Assembly: GCA_963931255.1 (NCBI GenBank)
Contig: OZ006972.1
Location: 2,108,001-2,172,000 of the forward strand
Reading direction: 5' to 3'
From: CALUVN01 sp944323595
Lineage (GTDB): Bacteria > Cyanobacteriota > Vampirovibrionia > Gastranaerophilales > Gastranaerophilaceae
DNA length: 64,000 nucleotides
The translations under genes were made by a program, and so were the position numbers. The notes beneath the pieces are model-generated. The model was not told where the DNA came from. It searched no databases and saw only the letters and a list, made by a program, of their open reading frames with translations. Shown here piece by piece: positions 42,423-51,622 of this stretch (the first letter of the stretch is position 1; each line of letters opens with the position of its first letter).

Positions 42423-43724
42423 TTAATTTGTATCGTCAGACTTAACTTCCTCATGGTCGTCATAATGAACAAATTCCAGATGCCCGACTATAATAGTATC
42501 ACCGTCTTTTACGCCTTTTTTCTTAAGTTCATCAAAAACACCCATACCTGTCATAATATTCTGTAACCTGAGAACCTGCTCTATATTTCTGGCATCGGTA
42601 ACATTTGCAAGTCGTCTGATTTTACCGCCCTCGACAGCATAAGAATCTTTAGTGACTTTAATAACTTCAAAATCACTGTCATCATTATTAAATGCACCCA
42701 AATCCTCTTCCACAACAATATCTGAAACAGGTTTTTCAATTTCATCAACTTTCACAGACATAAAATCAACAAGTTTATCAACATTTTCGCCTGTAACCGC
42801 TGAAATCATAAAAACATCATCAGAATATTCCGCAAATTGTTCTTTCAGTTCGGCTTTTCTTGCATCATCAATTGCATCAATTTTATTCAAAGCAATAATC
42901 TGATACAAATCAGCCAGTTTTTGAGAGTGGAGCGCTAATTCATTATTAATAACTTCAAAATTTTCGAGCGGATTTTCTGCTGTAACGTCTACAATATGCA
43001 CAAGAAACCGGCATCTTTCAACGTGACGCAAAAAGTCATGACCGAGACCGACGCCTTCGCTGGCACCCTCAATCAACCCCGGGATATCAGCGACAACATA
43101 CCCGTCTCCGCTGCGTTTTCTAACCACACCGAGATTAGGAACCAGTGTCGTAAAAGGATAATCGGCAATTTTAGGTTTAGCAGAAGAAATCCTGCTTATA
43201 AGAGTAGATTTACCTGCATTAGGCATACCCAAAAGCCCTACATCTGCAATAAGTTTCAACTCTAATTCAAGCTCCCGTTCAATAGACGGTTCACCCGGCT
43301 CACAAAATTGAGGAGCACGTTTCTGCGCGGTTGCAAATCTTGCATTACCTCTTCCGCCCCTGCCGCCTTTTGCAACAAGGACAGTCTGCCTGTCATGAAT
43401 CAGGTCAGCTATAATACTGCCGCTTTTAACATCTTTTACAACGGTTCCGACAGGAACGTGAATAAATAAATCTTTTGCACATCTGCCGTGCATATTTTTA
43501 ATTCCGCCATTTTCACCGTTTTCAGCTTTGAAAACAGATTTAAATTTAAAATCCATCAATGTTGACATATCTTCTGTTGCTACAAGATAAACATCGCCGC
43601 CTCTGCCACCATCACCGCCTGCAGGACCGCCTTTGTCAACATATTTTTCACGCCGCCAGGCAACCATTCCGTTGCCGCCCTTGCCTGAAATTATTTTTAT
43701 CTTAGTTTTATCTAAAAACTGCAT
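42423..43724 (-). CDS. obgE: GTPase ObgE/CgtA
   Basis: The 433-residue protein has the glycine-rich Obg fold (GKGGNGMVAWRREKYVDKGGPAGGDGGRGG), the G domain (GMPNAGKSTL, DIPGLIEGAS, NKID) and a C-terminal OCT domain. It is a ribosome-assembly and stress GTPase. AAGGA precedes the ATG. It is transcribed divergently from tsaD. Confidence 0.95.
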   Translation of the reverse strand: MQFLDKTKIKIISGKGGNGMVAWRREKYVDKGGPAGGDGGRGGDVYLVATEDMSTLMDFKFKSVFKAENGENGGIKNMHGRCAKDLFIHVPVGTVVKDVKSGSIIADLIHDRQTVLVAKGGRGGRGNARFATAQKRAPQFCEPGEPSIERELELELKLIADVGLLGMPNAGKSTLISRISSAKPKIADYPFTTLVPNLGVVRKRSGDGYVVADIPGLIEGASEGVGLGHDFLRHVERCRFLVHIVDVTAENPLENFEVINNELALHSQKLADLYQIIALNKIDAIDDARKAELKEQFAEYSDDVFMISAVTGENVDKLVDFMSVKVDEIEKPVSDIVVEEDLGAFNNDDSDFEVIKVTKDSYAVEGGKIRRLANVTDARNIEQVLRLQNIMTGMGVFDELKKKGVKDGDTIIVGHLEFVHYDDHEEVKSDDTN

Positions 43725-43758
43725 ACCTATTAATCCTTTTTCGTATTATAATGATAGC

Positions 43759-44790
43759 ATGAAAAAATATTCCTTGTTAAGCAAAACACCTGTTGATATC
43801 GGAACAGGGTATGATAATTATATAATGGCAATTGAAACGAGCTGTGACGAAACTGCATGTGCCGTTGTAAAAAACGGCCGCGAAGTTATTGCAAACGTCG
43901 TAGCTTCACAGATTAAAACACACGCGCAATACGGCGGAGTTATTCCGGAAATTGCAGCGAGAGAACATCTGGAATCCATTAATTTTGTCATAGAGCAGGC
44001 GTTCTACCAGTCCGGACTAAAGCCAGAAAACATAAGTGCCTTTGCAGGAACAGTCGGTCCGGGGCTTGTGGGTTCACTGCTTGTAGGATTAAATGCGGCA
44101 AAAACATTAGCACTTGTTCACGACAAACCGTTTATAGGTGTAAACCACCTGAACGCCCACCTGTGCGCAAATTATATAGATACAGACCTTAAACCGCCTT
44201 TTATGGCATTGCTTGTAAGCGGGGGGCATACACAGATTATAGATGTAAAATCTTATACAGAACAGAATATTCTCGGTGAAACAATTGATGATGCCGTTGG
44301 CGAAGCCTATGACAAAGTTGCTCGGCTTATCGGACTTCCGTACCCGGGCGGTCCAATGCTCGATAAACTTGCACAGCAGGGAAATCCTGATGCATTCAAG
44401 CTGCCTGAAGCAAAAGTTGACGGTTACAATTTCAGCTTTAGCGGGCTTAAAACAGCAGTACTCCGACTTGTCAAATCGTTTGACAAAGATACCATGCCGG
44501 TAAATGATATCTGCGCCAGCTTTCAGGAAACTGTCTCTTCAACTCTTGTAAAAAAATTAAAAAGAGCACTGGAAGAAAAAGGTTACCAACAGGTAGTCAT
44601 AGCAGGCGGAGTTGCTGCAAACTCTGAAATAAGAAAAAAAGTTTTTGACCTTGAAAAAGATGGCTACAGAGTGAATGCACCTGCAATGAAATATTGTACG
44701 GACAACGCTGCCATGGTTGCAAGCTGTGCTTACTTCAACGAAAACACCTTTGATGATGTGAATGTAGAAGTATTCTCACGCGTTAAATAA
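43759..44790 (+). CDS. tsaD: tRNA threonylcarbamoyladenosine synthase subunit TsaD
   Basis: TsaD transfers the threonylcarbamoyl group to A37 of ANN-decoding tRNAs. Motifs are IETSCDETACAVV, the metal ligands in HLNAHL, LLVSGGHTQ, DDAVGEAYDK, YPGGP, FSFSGLK and CTDNAAM. ATG 43759 stands exactly six bases after a TATAAT and would give a leaderless 343-residue product. A second candidate, ATG 43825 (MAIETSC, 321 residues), fits the family N-terminus better. The choice is open. Confidence 0.93.
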   Translation: MKKYSLLSKTPVDIGTGYDNYIMAIETSCDETACAVVKNGREVIANVVASQIKTHAQYGGVIPEIAAREHLESINFVIEQAFYQSGLKPENISAFAGTVGPGLVGSLLVGLNAAKTLALVHDKPFIGVNHLNAHLCANYIDTDLKPPFMALLVSGGHTQIIDVKSYTEQNILGETIDDAVGEAYDKVARLIGLPYPGGPMLDKLAQQGNPDAFKLPEAKVDGYNFSFSGLKTAVLRLVKSFDKDTMPVNDICASFQETVSSTLVKKLKRALEEKGYQQVVIAGGVAANSEIRKKVFDLEKDGYRVNAPAMKYCTDNAAMVASCAYFNENTFDDVNVEVFSRVK

Positions 44791-44873
44791 ATGTAAAGAA
44801 TTCTTCACATTAAGGCAATTTTTTTTATTCACACGCATTCAAATCCGTAATGAAGCAATATTACGGATAAAAA

Positions 44874-45884
44874 ATGTTAATACAAGCAGTAAATTTATTT
44901 AACACAAAAAACACTACTCCGATAAATAGCAATTATACAAATAACAAAGCATCATACCCTAACCTTGCCCCCCTCAAACAAGATACTGTTTCGTTCAGCG
45001 GCGGGATACCAAAAGCTGTCGATTTAATGGATTTACCACCGGACAAAATTATAAAAATATGCAAAAAGGCACTCAAAGAACATTTCGTCATAGGAGAAGG
45101 GCAGGAAGCCGTAGCTATTAAAATTCAGGATTATCCTTATTACTGTATAAGACATATCAAAAAAGGAAATCATAAAAATAAACAGCTTGGTCTGGATATG
45201 AAGCTTGATAAATATGATAAAGTAAATCATGTTGTAGCACATCTTTCACCTGATACACAGCTTATGCGGTATATCCCCGGAATTCCTCTAAAAATTATGA
45301 GGCACAGCGATACTGCATCCGGTATAAAAGTAAAACAAGCGCTGCAGGAACTTGTTGCAAATAATTTTCCTGAAGACTCATTTAAAAATGTAATTAAACA
45401 GGTGGAAGACGCAAAAGAAAAAGGGATAGACTTTGACCGGTTTGGTGAAAATCTGCTGGTTGATCCTATTTCACAAAATATGACCTGCATTGACTTCAGC
45501 CCTAATTTCAAAATGGAAGAATACAATCCTATTTCGTTTATATACCATGCAATTGATGCAGATAAAACAGAACACGCGCCCAAGATTTTAGGTAAACTAT
45601 GCAATGCATACGCGCAAAGACTGCTTGAAGTTCCTGTAAAAAAATTAAATCTGGATAAACTTGATACAAACCTGTATGCAAGAGGATTTGAGGGCGATCC
45701 GTTTAATTATTTCCCTGACAAAGCGCTTCTCAAAGAAACAGAAAGCAAACTTAAAGAACTTATAGCAGAAAAACAAAATCCATCCCTGCACGAAAACGGC
45801 TTTGAATATATGGTAGATTTATTCAAAGAGTTTGTAGAAGAAAAATTACTCAATTACACTCCGCCAAAACAGGAATGGTTTTAA
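44874..45884 (+). CDS. Kinase-like protein with N-terminal VSFSGG motif
   Basis: The 336-residue protein begins MLIQAVN, followed by an Asn/Thr/Ser-rich leader and VSFSGG at 39-44. A kinase-like domain follows: glycine loop VIGEGQEAVAIKI (72-84), a catalytic-loop-like D188-x4-N193 and a DFG-like IDF at 206-208. It resembles the kinase-like protein at 19804 in both leader design and motif spacing, though the overall identity looks low. Substrate and activity are unknown. A GGAT-type site precedes the ATG, and its stop directly abuts the convergent gshB stop. Confidence 0.6.
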   Translation: MLIQAVNLFNTKNTTPINSNYTNNKASYPNLAPLKQDTVSFSGGIPKAVDLMDLPPDKIIKICKKALKEHFVIGEGQEAVAIKIQDYPYYCIRHIKKGNHKNKQLGLDMKLDKYDKVNHVVAHLSPDTQLMRYIPGIPLKIMRHSDTASGIKVKQALQELVANNFPEDSFKNVIKQVEDAKEKGIDFDRFGENLLVDPISQNMTCIDFSPNFKMEEYNPISFIYHAIDADKTEHAPKILGKLCNAYAQRLLEVPVKKLNLDKLDTNLYARGFEGDPFNYFPDKALLKETESKLKELIAEKQNPSLHENGFEYMVDLFKEFVEEKLLNYTPPKQEWF

Positions 45885-46853
45885 CTAAACCTTAAGCGTA
45901 TTTGAGGCATTAACCTTTGACAGAATATAATCAACAATAATCCGTTCAAGATTAATACCAAATGCGTTGTTAATCTCTCTTATAAAATAACAAGGACTTG
46001 TAACATTCACTTCTATGATTTTACCGTCAATAACATCAAGTCCTGCCATATACAAACCAGAGGCATTTAATTCTTTTGCAATTTTAGTAAAATTTTCTTT
46101 TTCCGTAGAGGATAAAACCGCCTTTTTAACGCAATTGTCGTTATGCTCGTTAAATTTAAAATCATCATTGCTCGGCAGTTTTTGTACACAATAATCCAAA
46201 ACCTCATTACCTAAAATTAAAACTCTCTTGTCGCCGTACACAGCCTGCGGGATATATTTTTGCACCATAACAAGCATAGATTCGTTATTAGTCACAGTCT
46301 TAATAATAGCGGCTGAATTCTTATCACCTTTCTTAAGATAAAACACACCTGAACCAAAACATTTGTTCAAAGGTTTTAAAATAATCTCCTCATTTTGTGA
46401 TAAAAACTGCATTATATCTTTTTTAGAAGCAGTAACAATATTCTCCGGCATAAATTCCGCGAATTTTACTGCGTGAAGTTTTTCATTAAAATCCCTTATC
46501 GACTTTGTATCATTCATAATAAAAGTCTTTTCTCTATCTACAAAATCAAAAATATAAGTGGCACTGATATAATCCATATCAACAGGCGGATCCGGTCTGA
46601 ACATTACAAGCCTGAAATCTTCTATCTGTTTTAAACACTCTTCTTTGTTATAGATAATATTTTCACCATCTAATAATGCATGAAAACAACCCGCGTAAGG
46701 TTTTGATGAAATAAGTTTCAACTTATCAATAGTTGTAATCCAAACTTTCTCTCCGCGTCTTAAAAATTCCTTTATAATCCAGAAATTGGTTACCAGATCA
46801 TTAAATTCAAAATATTTAAGCTCAATCCTGTCAATAACAAATAAAATATTCAT
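45885..46853 (-). CDS. gshB: Glutathione synthetase, ATP-grasp
   Basis: The 322-residue protein aligns block by block with E. coli GshB: FRPDPPVDMDYISATYI, IMNDTKSIRDFNEKL, EIILKPLNKCFGSGVFYL, MVQKYIPQAVYGDKRVLIL, GLDVIDGKIIEVNVTSPCYFIREI. It ligates glycine to gamma-glutamylcysteine. ATG 46853 follows AAGGA by eight bases. No gshA is in the window, so either glutathione or a related peptide may be the product. Confidence 0.9.
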   Translation of the reverse strand: MNILFVIDRIELKYFEFNDLVTNFWIIKEFLRRGEKVWITTIDKLKLISSKPYAGCFHALLDGENIIYNKEECLKQIEDFRLVMFRPDPPVDMDYISATYIFDFVDREKTFIMNDTKSIRDFNEKLHAVKFAEFMPENIVTASKKDIMQFLSQNEEIILKPLNKCFGSGVFYLKKGDKNSAAIIKTVTNNESMLVMVQKYIPQAVYGDKRVLILGNEVLDYCVQKLPSNDDFKFNEHNDNCVKKAVLSSTEKENFTKIAKELNASGLYMAGLDVIDGKIIEVNVTSPCYFIREINNAFGINLERIIVDYILSKVNASNTLKV

Positions 46854-46929
46854 AATACACATCCTTTGCAAGAAAAATATATCATCAATATACAAAAGAA
46901 ACAATGTCATTGTGTATTAGAAGAAAAGA

Positions 46930-47820
46930 CTATTTTATAAAAAGTTCACCGTCAATGAGTGAAGCATAAGCACCAATCGGAAGAGTCAGCTTGTCATATC
47001 CATGGGTAATCTTATAACCGCTTACAACGGGAATATCATGCATCAGGGCAATTTCCTGAAACAAGTCGTCAAGCCATACCTGATTTTCAGAATTAAGAAA
47101 TTCTCCAAGTATAACAGCCCGAATATTCTTTTTAAATTCCGGAATGTTAAAAAGCTGGGTGAACATTTTATCAATCTTATAAACAGGCTCATTTAAATCC
47201 TCTACAAAAAATATAAAAGGCTCATCAGGAATAAAATCCTGCCCGCAAAGAGAGACAATTGTAGCAAGATTCCCCCCCCAGAAAATCCCCTCTGCAGAAC
47301 CGTTTTTATATATCTTATCTTCATTCTTTAATTTAATCTCGCGTCCTGATGTGACAACGTTAAAAAAATTGTCCATAGTAAAATCAGAACGTTTTTCCAG
47401 ACCGAAATCACTCATTACCATAGGCGCGGAATAAGTAATCAATCCTGCACGCTTTAACATCATTAAAGACAAAGCAGTTACATCTGAAAATCCGCAAAAA
47501 AGCTTAGGATGCGTTCTGATTACATTATAATCAATTTTATTGATAAGCCTGATTGCACCATAACCGCCGCGGACACAAATAACAGCCTTTATACTGTCAT
47601 CTTTAAAAAATCTGTGCAATTCACTTATCTTAATCTCATCACTGCCCGCAAGATAACGATTTGTATCATATATATTTTCAGACAAAACAACATTGTATCC
47701 GAGAGAATTAAAATATTCAACAGCACGCTCAACCTTTAATTTATCCTCAATAATTCCTGATAAAGCAATGAGCCCAATCGTATCTCCTGCCTTTAACCCT
47801 GCGGGTTTAATTAAATTCAT
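46930..47820 (-). CDS. ldcA: LD-carboxypeptidase (S66 family) containing a G8 tract
   Basis: The 296-residue serine peptidase trims the tetrapeptide of recycled murein. It has the family start GDTIGLIALSG, CVRGGYGAIRL, the nucleophile block FCGFSDVTAL, WGGNLATI, FVEDLNEPVYKID and the late His in GYKITHGYDK. The WGGN codons contain eight consecutive G residues on the coding strand (47272-47279). AAGGA precedes the ATG. It is divergent from dnaX. Confidence 0.9.
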   Translation of the reverse strand: MNLIKPAGLKAGDTIGLIALSGIIEDKLKVERAVEYFNSLGYNVVLSENIYDTNRYLAGSDEIKISELHRFFKDDSIKAVICVRGGYGAIRLINKIDYNVIRTHPKLFCGFSDVTALSLMMLKRAGLITYSAPMVMSDFGLEKRSDFTMDNFFNVVTSGREIKLKNEDKIYKNGSAEGIFWGGNLATIVSLCGQDFIPDEPFIFFVEDLNEPVYKIDKMFTQLFNIPEFKKNIRAVILGEFLNSENQVWLDDLFQEIALMHDIPVVSGYKITHGYDKLTLPIGAYASLIDGELFIK

Positions 47821-47826
47821 AATCGT

Positions 47827-47855
47827 TTGTCCTTTTATAATTGTTCTGTTATAAT
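47827..47855 (+). promoter_or_regulatory. Promoter of dnaX
   Basis: TTGTCC (47827-47832), 17 bases and TATAAT (47850-47855) lie nine bases before the dnaX ATG at 47865. Transcription should begin within a few bases of the start codon. Confidence 0.6.
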
Positions 47856-47864
47856 TATATCATC

Positions 47865-49712
47865 ATGAATGAAAAATACATACCGCTTTACAGAAAATAC
47901 CGTCCTCAAAAACTTGAAGAAGTCGTCGGGCAGGAACATATAAAAAAAGCACTTGCAAATGCAATTAATATGGACAAAATTGCACATGCATACTTGTTTA
48001 CGGGACCGCGCGGCACAGGAAAAACATCAACAGCCAGAATTTTTGCCAAATCACTTAACTGTGTAAACGGGCCTACTGTCAATCCCTGCGGCGTTTGTGA
48101 AAACTGCGTTGATATTACAAATTCTGTTCCTATGGATGTAATTGAAATTGATGCGGCCAGCAACAGAAAAGTTGAGGATGCACAAAATATTCTGGAAAAA
48201 GTTATGTATGCGCCCGTCAACAGCAGATATAAAATCTATATTATTGACGAAGTTCACATGCTCTCAACAACAGCATTTAATGCGCTTTTAAAGACACTTG
48301 AAGAACCACCGGAAAACGTTATATTCATTCTCGCAACCACAGAGGTGCATAAAGTTCTTGATACAATAAAAAGCCGCTGCCAGCGATTTGATTTCAGAAG
48401 AATTACAACCGATGATATTGTAAAACACCTCAGAATGATTTCTGACAAAGAAAAGATTAACATTACAGATGATGCACTGTTTACCATTGCAAAAAACTCT
48501 GCAGGTGGTATGCGTGACAGTATAGCACTGCTGGATCAACTGAGTGTTCTTGACGGAACCGACGCCATCACAACAGATGATATAAACAGTCTGTTAGGCA
48601 GAATTTCATTTGATGTGCTCTGTGAACTTGCTGATAAAATAATCCATTCAAAACAGCCGGATGCCATTGAAGTATTAGAAAAAATTTATAACTCCGGCAA
48701 CGAACCGGTACAAATTTTAACAAACCTGCTTGATTATTTTAAAAATCTGCTGATAATCAAAAACTGCAGGGAAGAAATAATCACAGAACTTACACAACTC
48801 AATGACGCGCAAATAAACAAACTTAAAGAACAGTCCAAACAGATTGAAACTCACCAAATCGTATTCATCATAGAAAAAATATCAAACTATATAAAAGAAG
48901 TTAAAACTACAAACAATCCGCGCCTGTGGCTGGAAGTCGGCATAATAGATCTTGCTAACCTGACAGAAAATACAACATTAATGGAATTACAGGCAAGAAT
49001 TTCACGTCTTGAAGGTGGCGCAGTACAGCCGGTGAATGTATCAGCATACAAAACTCCTCCTGCACCTGTGATGAAACAGCCGAACGCAACTCCGCCATCT
49101 CCTCAGCCTGCCATCACACCAACACAAAAACAAGTACAGGAAACTAAAACTGAACCAAAAGTTAAAGCTGAAGAAACGGCTCCGTCACAGGTTGTAGAAG
49201 AGTTTACGCCGATGCCAAAATCTTCAGGGCTTACTCCAGCAGGAAACATAGCTGTTATGTGGGAAAACTTACTCCAAAATGTTCAGAGTGCACCCACACG
49301 CGCACTTCTGAAACAATGGGCAAACCCTATTAAAATTGAACCAGACGGCGTTATTCTCACAATGAAAAACGAAGTGCTCTTAAAACAATTTGTTGAGGGG
49401 AACAAAAAGAAAATGCTTGAAAATGCCGTCGACGCATTATTTTCTCAGCAAAATTCAAAAGTTATCGTAAGACTTCCGCAAGCTGACGATGTACCTGTAG
49501 CACCCGCGGTGTCTCCCAGGCAAATAACACCTCCGCCGGAACCTAAACCTGCAGAACCACGCCAACCGGAACCCTCTCCGGAAGTCATTCAGGATGCGAA
49601 AGAAGAAGCTCTCAAGATTGAAACCAAAACAAAATCAGAAATATCTTCAATGTATTCTGATCAGGTCAACATGGTTGTAGAACTTTTTGACGGCAAATTT
49701 ATTGAAACATAA
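47865..49712 (+). CDS. dnaX: DNA polymerase III subunits gamma/tau
   Basis: The 615-residue clamp-loader protein has Walker A GPRGTGKTS (47-55), the four-Cys zinc module (C66, C75, C78, C81), Walker B YIIDEVHML, sensor 1 ILATTE and sensor 2 GGMRDS. The tau extension has a Pro/Gln/Thr-rich linker (about 385-450). There is no Shine-Dalgarno, and the start lies nine bases after the -10 box. No programmed frameshift signal was obvious. Confidence 0.94.
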   Translation: MNEKYIPLYRKYRPQKLEEVVGQEHIKKALANAINMDKIAHAYLFTGPRGTGKTSTARIFAKSLNCVNGPTVNPCGVCENCVDITNSVPMDVIEIDAASNRKVEDAQNILEKVMYAPVNSRYKIYIIDEVHMLSTTAFNALLKTLEEPPENVIFILATTEVHKVLDTIKSRCQRFDFRRITTDDIVKHLRMISDKEKINITDDALFTIAKNSAGGMRDSIALLDQLSVLDGTDAITTDDINSLLGRISFDVLCELADKIIHSKQPDAIEVLEKIYNSGNEPVQILTNLLDYFKNLLIIKNCREEIITELTQLNDAQINKLKEQSKQIETHQIVFIIEKISNYIKEVKTTNNPRLWLEVGIIDLANLTENTTLMELQARISRLEGGAVQPVNVSAYKTPPAPVMKQPNATPPSPQPAITPTQKQVQETKTEPKVKAEETAPSQVVEEFTPMPKSSGLTPAGNIAVMWENLLQNVQSAPTRALLKQWANPIKIEPDGVILTMKNEVLLKQFVEGNKKKMLENAVDALFSQQNSKVIVRLPQADDVPVAPAVSPRQITPPPEPKPAEPRQPEPSPEVIQDAKEEALKIETKTKSEISSMYSDQVNMVVELFDGKFIET

Positions 49713-49800
49713 TTAATAAAACTTAACACAATGGCAATAAAAATAACGATTCTGCGTTTATAATAATATGTGGAAGTGTTAAAGTTGAAAGGTTATGTGT

Positions 49801-50298
49801 ATGACATACAATTTTATGAGTTTAGGCGGTCCTGTTGTCGGAGTAGAAAATAAAGACGGCACTCAGACAATTGCTGTACAGGATAGAAAAGGCATTTACA
49901 GAACTTATCTTACAAGCCCTGAAAAGGTTGACGAGTTTATTAAAACCTATCAAAAAGGGAAAGTAAAGGAAGGCATAGCCTTAGGCAGTGGCGCAACAGC
50001 AGGTGTCATAATAGGTGCAATTATCGGAGCATTAGTCCACAAAAAACTACCAACTTCGGTATGGGATAAATGGTTAGGCGGACTTTGCGGTGGGGCAGCT
50101 GGTTTACTTGCAGGAGGAGTAGCAGGCCCATTCAGAGGCGGCAAAAACATTGATAAAGCAGTCGCTAAATTAACAGACGGAGCCCCGCAAGTACAACCTG
50201 AACCGGCGCAACCTCAAGCAGCACCGCAAATACCACAAACAACAGCACCTGCAGGCTTTAACAATTTGCTCAAGCAAGCTCAACAGCAGAAAATCTAA
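49801..50298 (+). CDS. Small membrane protein with glycine-zipper segments
   Basis: ATG 49801 lies eight bases after AAAGG and is preferred to the one at 49795. The 165-residue product has two Gly/Ala-rich hydrophobic segments (GATAGVIIGAIIGALVH and GGLCGGAAGLLAGGVAG), typical of glycine-zipper helices. A Pro/Gln/Ala-rich tail and a short basic helix follow. It may oligomerise in a membrane. Its last 29 bases overlap the 3' end of the opposite MEMO-AMMECR1 gene. Confidence 0.55.
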   Translation: MTYNFMSLGGPVVGVENKDGTQTIAVQDRKGIYRTYLTSPEKVDEFIKTYQKGKVKEGIALGSGATAGVIIGAIIGALVHKKLPTSVWDKWLGGLCGGAAGLLAGGVAGPFRGGKNIDKAVAKLTDGAPQVQPEPAQPQAAPQIPQTTAPAGFNNLLKQAQQQKI

Positions 50299-51601
50299 AA
50301 GCTGTAAAAGTTTCTGAAAAGTAGGACTTCTTAAGTCCTGCTTTTTGTTTCAGAGCCTGCATAAATTCTGTTTTATCAGGCAGCTGCTCCCATACACATG
50401 GCAAAAATACAGCCTGATAATTACCATCCCGAATAATTATACCGTCACGACGCGGAACAATTTGCTCCATAAGTTCATCTTCCGTTTTAAACTGCATTTT
50501 TTCAGGCGATGAAAGAAGTGATACTTCAATATCAATTTCGTAAAGCTCCTCAGATGTTAGCGGTTTGAAACGAGGATCGGCAAATGCAGCAGAATGCGCA
50601 TTTTTTATCAAATCCATAATAAGCGGACGATGTGCAATAACCGAACCGATGCAGCCTCTTAGCTGTCCTGCTATGGTAAGAGTCACAAAACAGGCGCCGG
50701 ACTCTTCAAATACGCACGGATAATTCTGCGGAACGTAAGAAGAGGAATGCAAACCTGCTGATATAGTTTTTCTGCAAAGCTCTATCACTTGTTTGGAATA
50801 ATATTTTTTAATAAAATCATTTTTTCCGCCGTCATACATAAACCAGCTTCCGTAACCGACTACGGAAGAGGTATCTCCAGTAACCCGGGATGAATTGGTC
50901 AGTCCGACGCGAATGAGAGAATTATTTTTCTTTTTAGCATAATCCATAAGTGCACAAATACCGACAGCACCACAGGCATTATCCGAGTCAAAATTAACAG
51001 TTTCATTAGCTTCAATTAAGGATGCAGTATATGTATCCATCCTTATATTTTCTCTTGCAGGATAAAAGTGGCTTAAATCACTTGATATAACAAATGCATT
51101 CGCCCCGTTGTCATAATGCTCAATAATCTTTGAGATATTAGTAAAATTTTCACAGCCGTAAATGACAGGAACAATCGAAGCGTGGGGAACAAATTTCTGT
51201 ATAAAGGGCAGCTGTGTTTCAAAAGCGTGCTCGCGCTGAAAAGCCTCTCCGGAAAACTCTACTCCGAAATCCTGATTTAATTCATCTGCCAATTTTCGGT
51301 TTACCGGAAGTTTGCCAAGCGGAGTAAGAATAAAATCAGCAGTTGTAGTTACAGAGCCGTACAATCTGACATAATGGGACGGGGCAAATATAAATACAGT
51401 TTCAACATCCGGATTAAGATAACTATACCCGCAGGCTGCAAGCTCGCCGGAATAAATATAGCCGGCATGAGGCACTATTATTGCATTAGATTTATATGAC
51501 GCATCCTCATCAGGTGAAAACGCATCAATCATTACAGAAAGTTCATCTTTGTCTGCAGGATAAAACACTCCTGCCTGTGAAACCTTAATTACATTTTCCA
51601 T
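50270..51601 (-). CDS. MEMO1-AMMECR1 fusion (AmmeMemoRadiSam proteins B and A)
   Basis: The 443-residue fusion has an N-terminal MEMO domain (GVFYPADKDEL, AIIVPHAGYIYSG, FAPSHY, ISSDLSHFYP) and a C-terminal AMMECR1 domain (FVTLTIAGQLRGCIGSV, FADPRFKPLTSEEL, CVWEQLPDKTEFM). The set usually includes a radical SAM partner, which is not in this window. The biochemical role of the system is unproven. ATG 51601 lies exactly six bases after TATAAT with no ribosome site, so the mRNA is probably leaderless. Confidence 0.9.
   Translation of the reverse strand: MENVIKVSQAGVFYPADKDELSVMIDAFSPDEDASYKSNAIIVPHAGYIYSGELAACGYSYLNPDVETVFIFAPSHYVRLYGSVTTTADFILTPLGKLPVNRKLADELNQDFGVEFSGEAFQREHAFETQLPFIQKFVPHASIVPVIYGCENFTNISKIIEHYDNGANAFVISSDLSHFYPARENIRMDTYTASLIEANETVNFDSDNACGAVGICALMDYAKKKNNSLIRVGLTNSSRVTGDTSSVVGYGSWFMYDGGKNDFIKKYYSKQVIELCRKTISAGLHSSSYVPQNYPCVFEESGACFVTLTIAGQLRGCIGSVIAHRPLIMDLIKNAHSAAFADPRFKPLTSEELYEIDIEVSLLSSPEKMQFKTEDELMEQIVPRRDGIIIRDGNYQAVFLPCVWEQLPDKTEFMQALKQKAGLKKSYFSETFTAFRFSAVELA
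50317..50346 (+). terminator. Terminator of the glycine-zipper gene, inside the opposite coding sequence
   Basis: AAAAGtAGGACTT and AAGTCCTgCTTTT form a long stem followed by T residues, 18 bases after the stop at 50298. It lies within the 3' coding end of the MEMO-AMMECR1 gene. Confidence 0.7.
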
Positions 51602-51622
51602 AAGCTGATTATACAACTTTTT

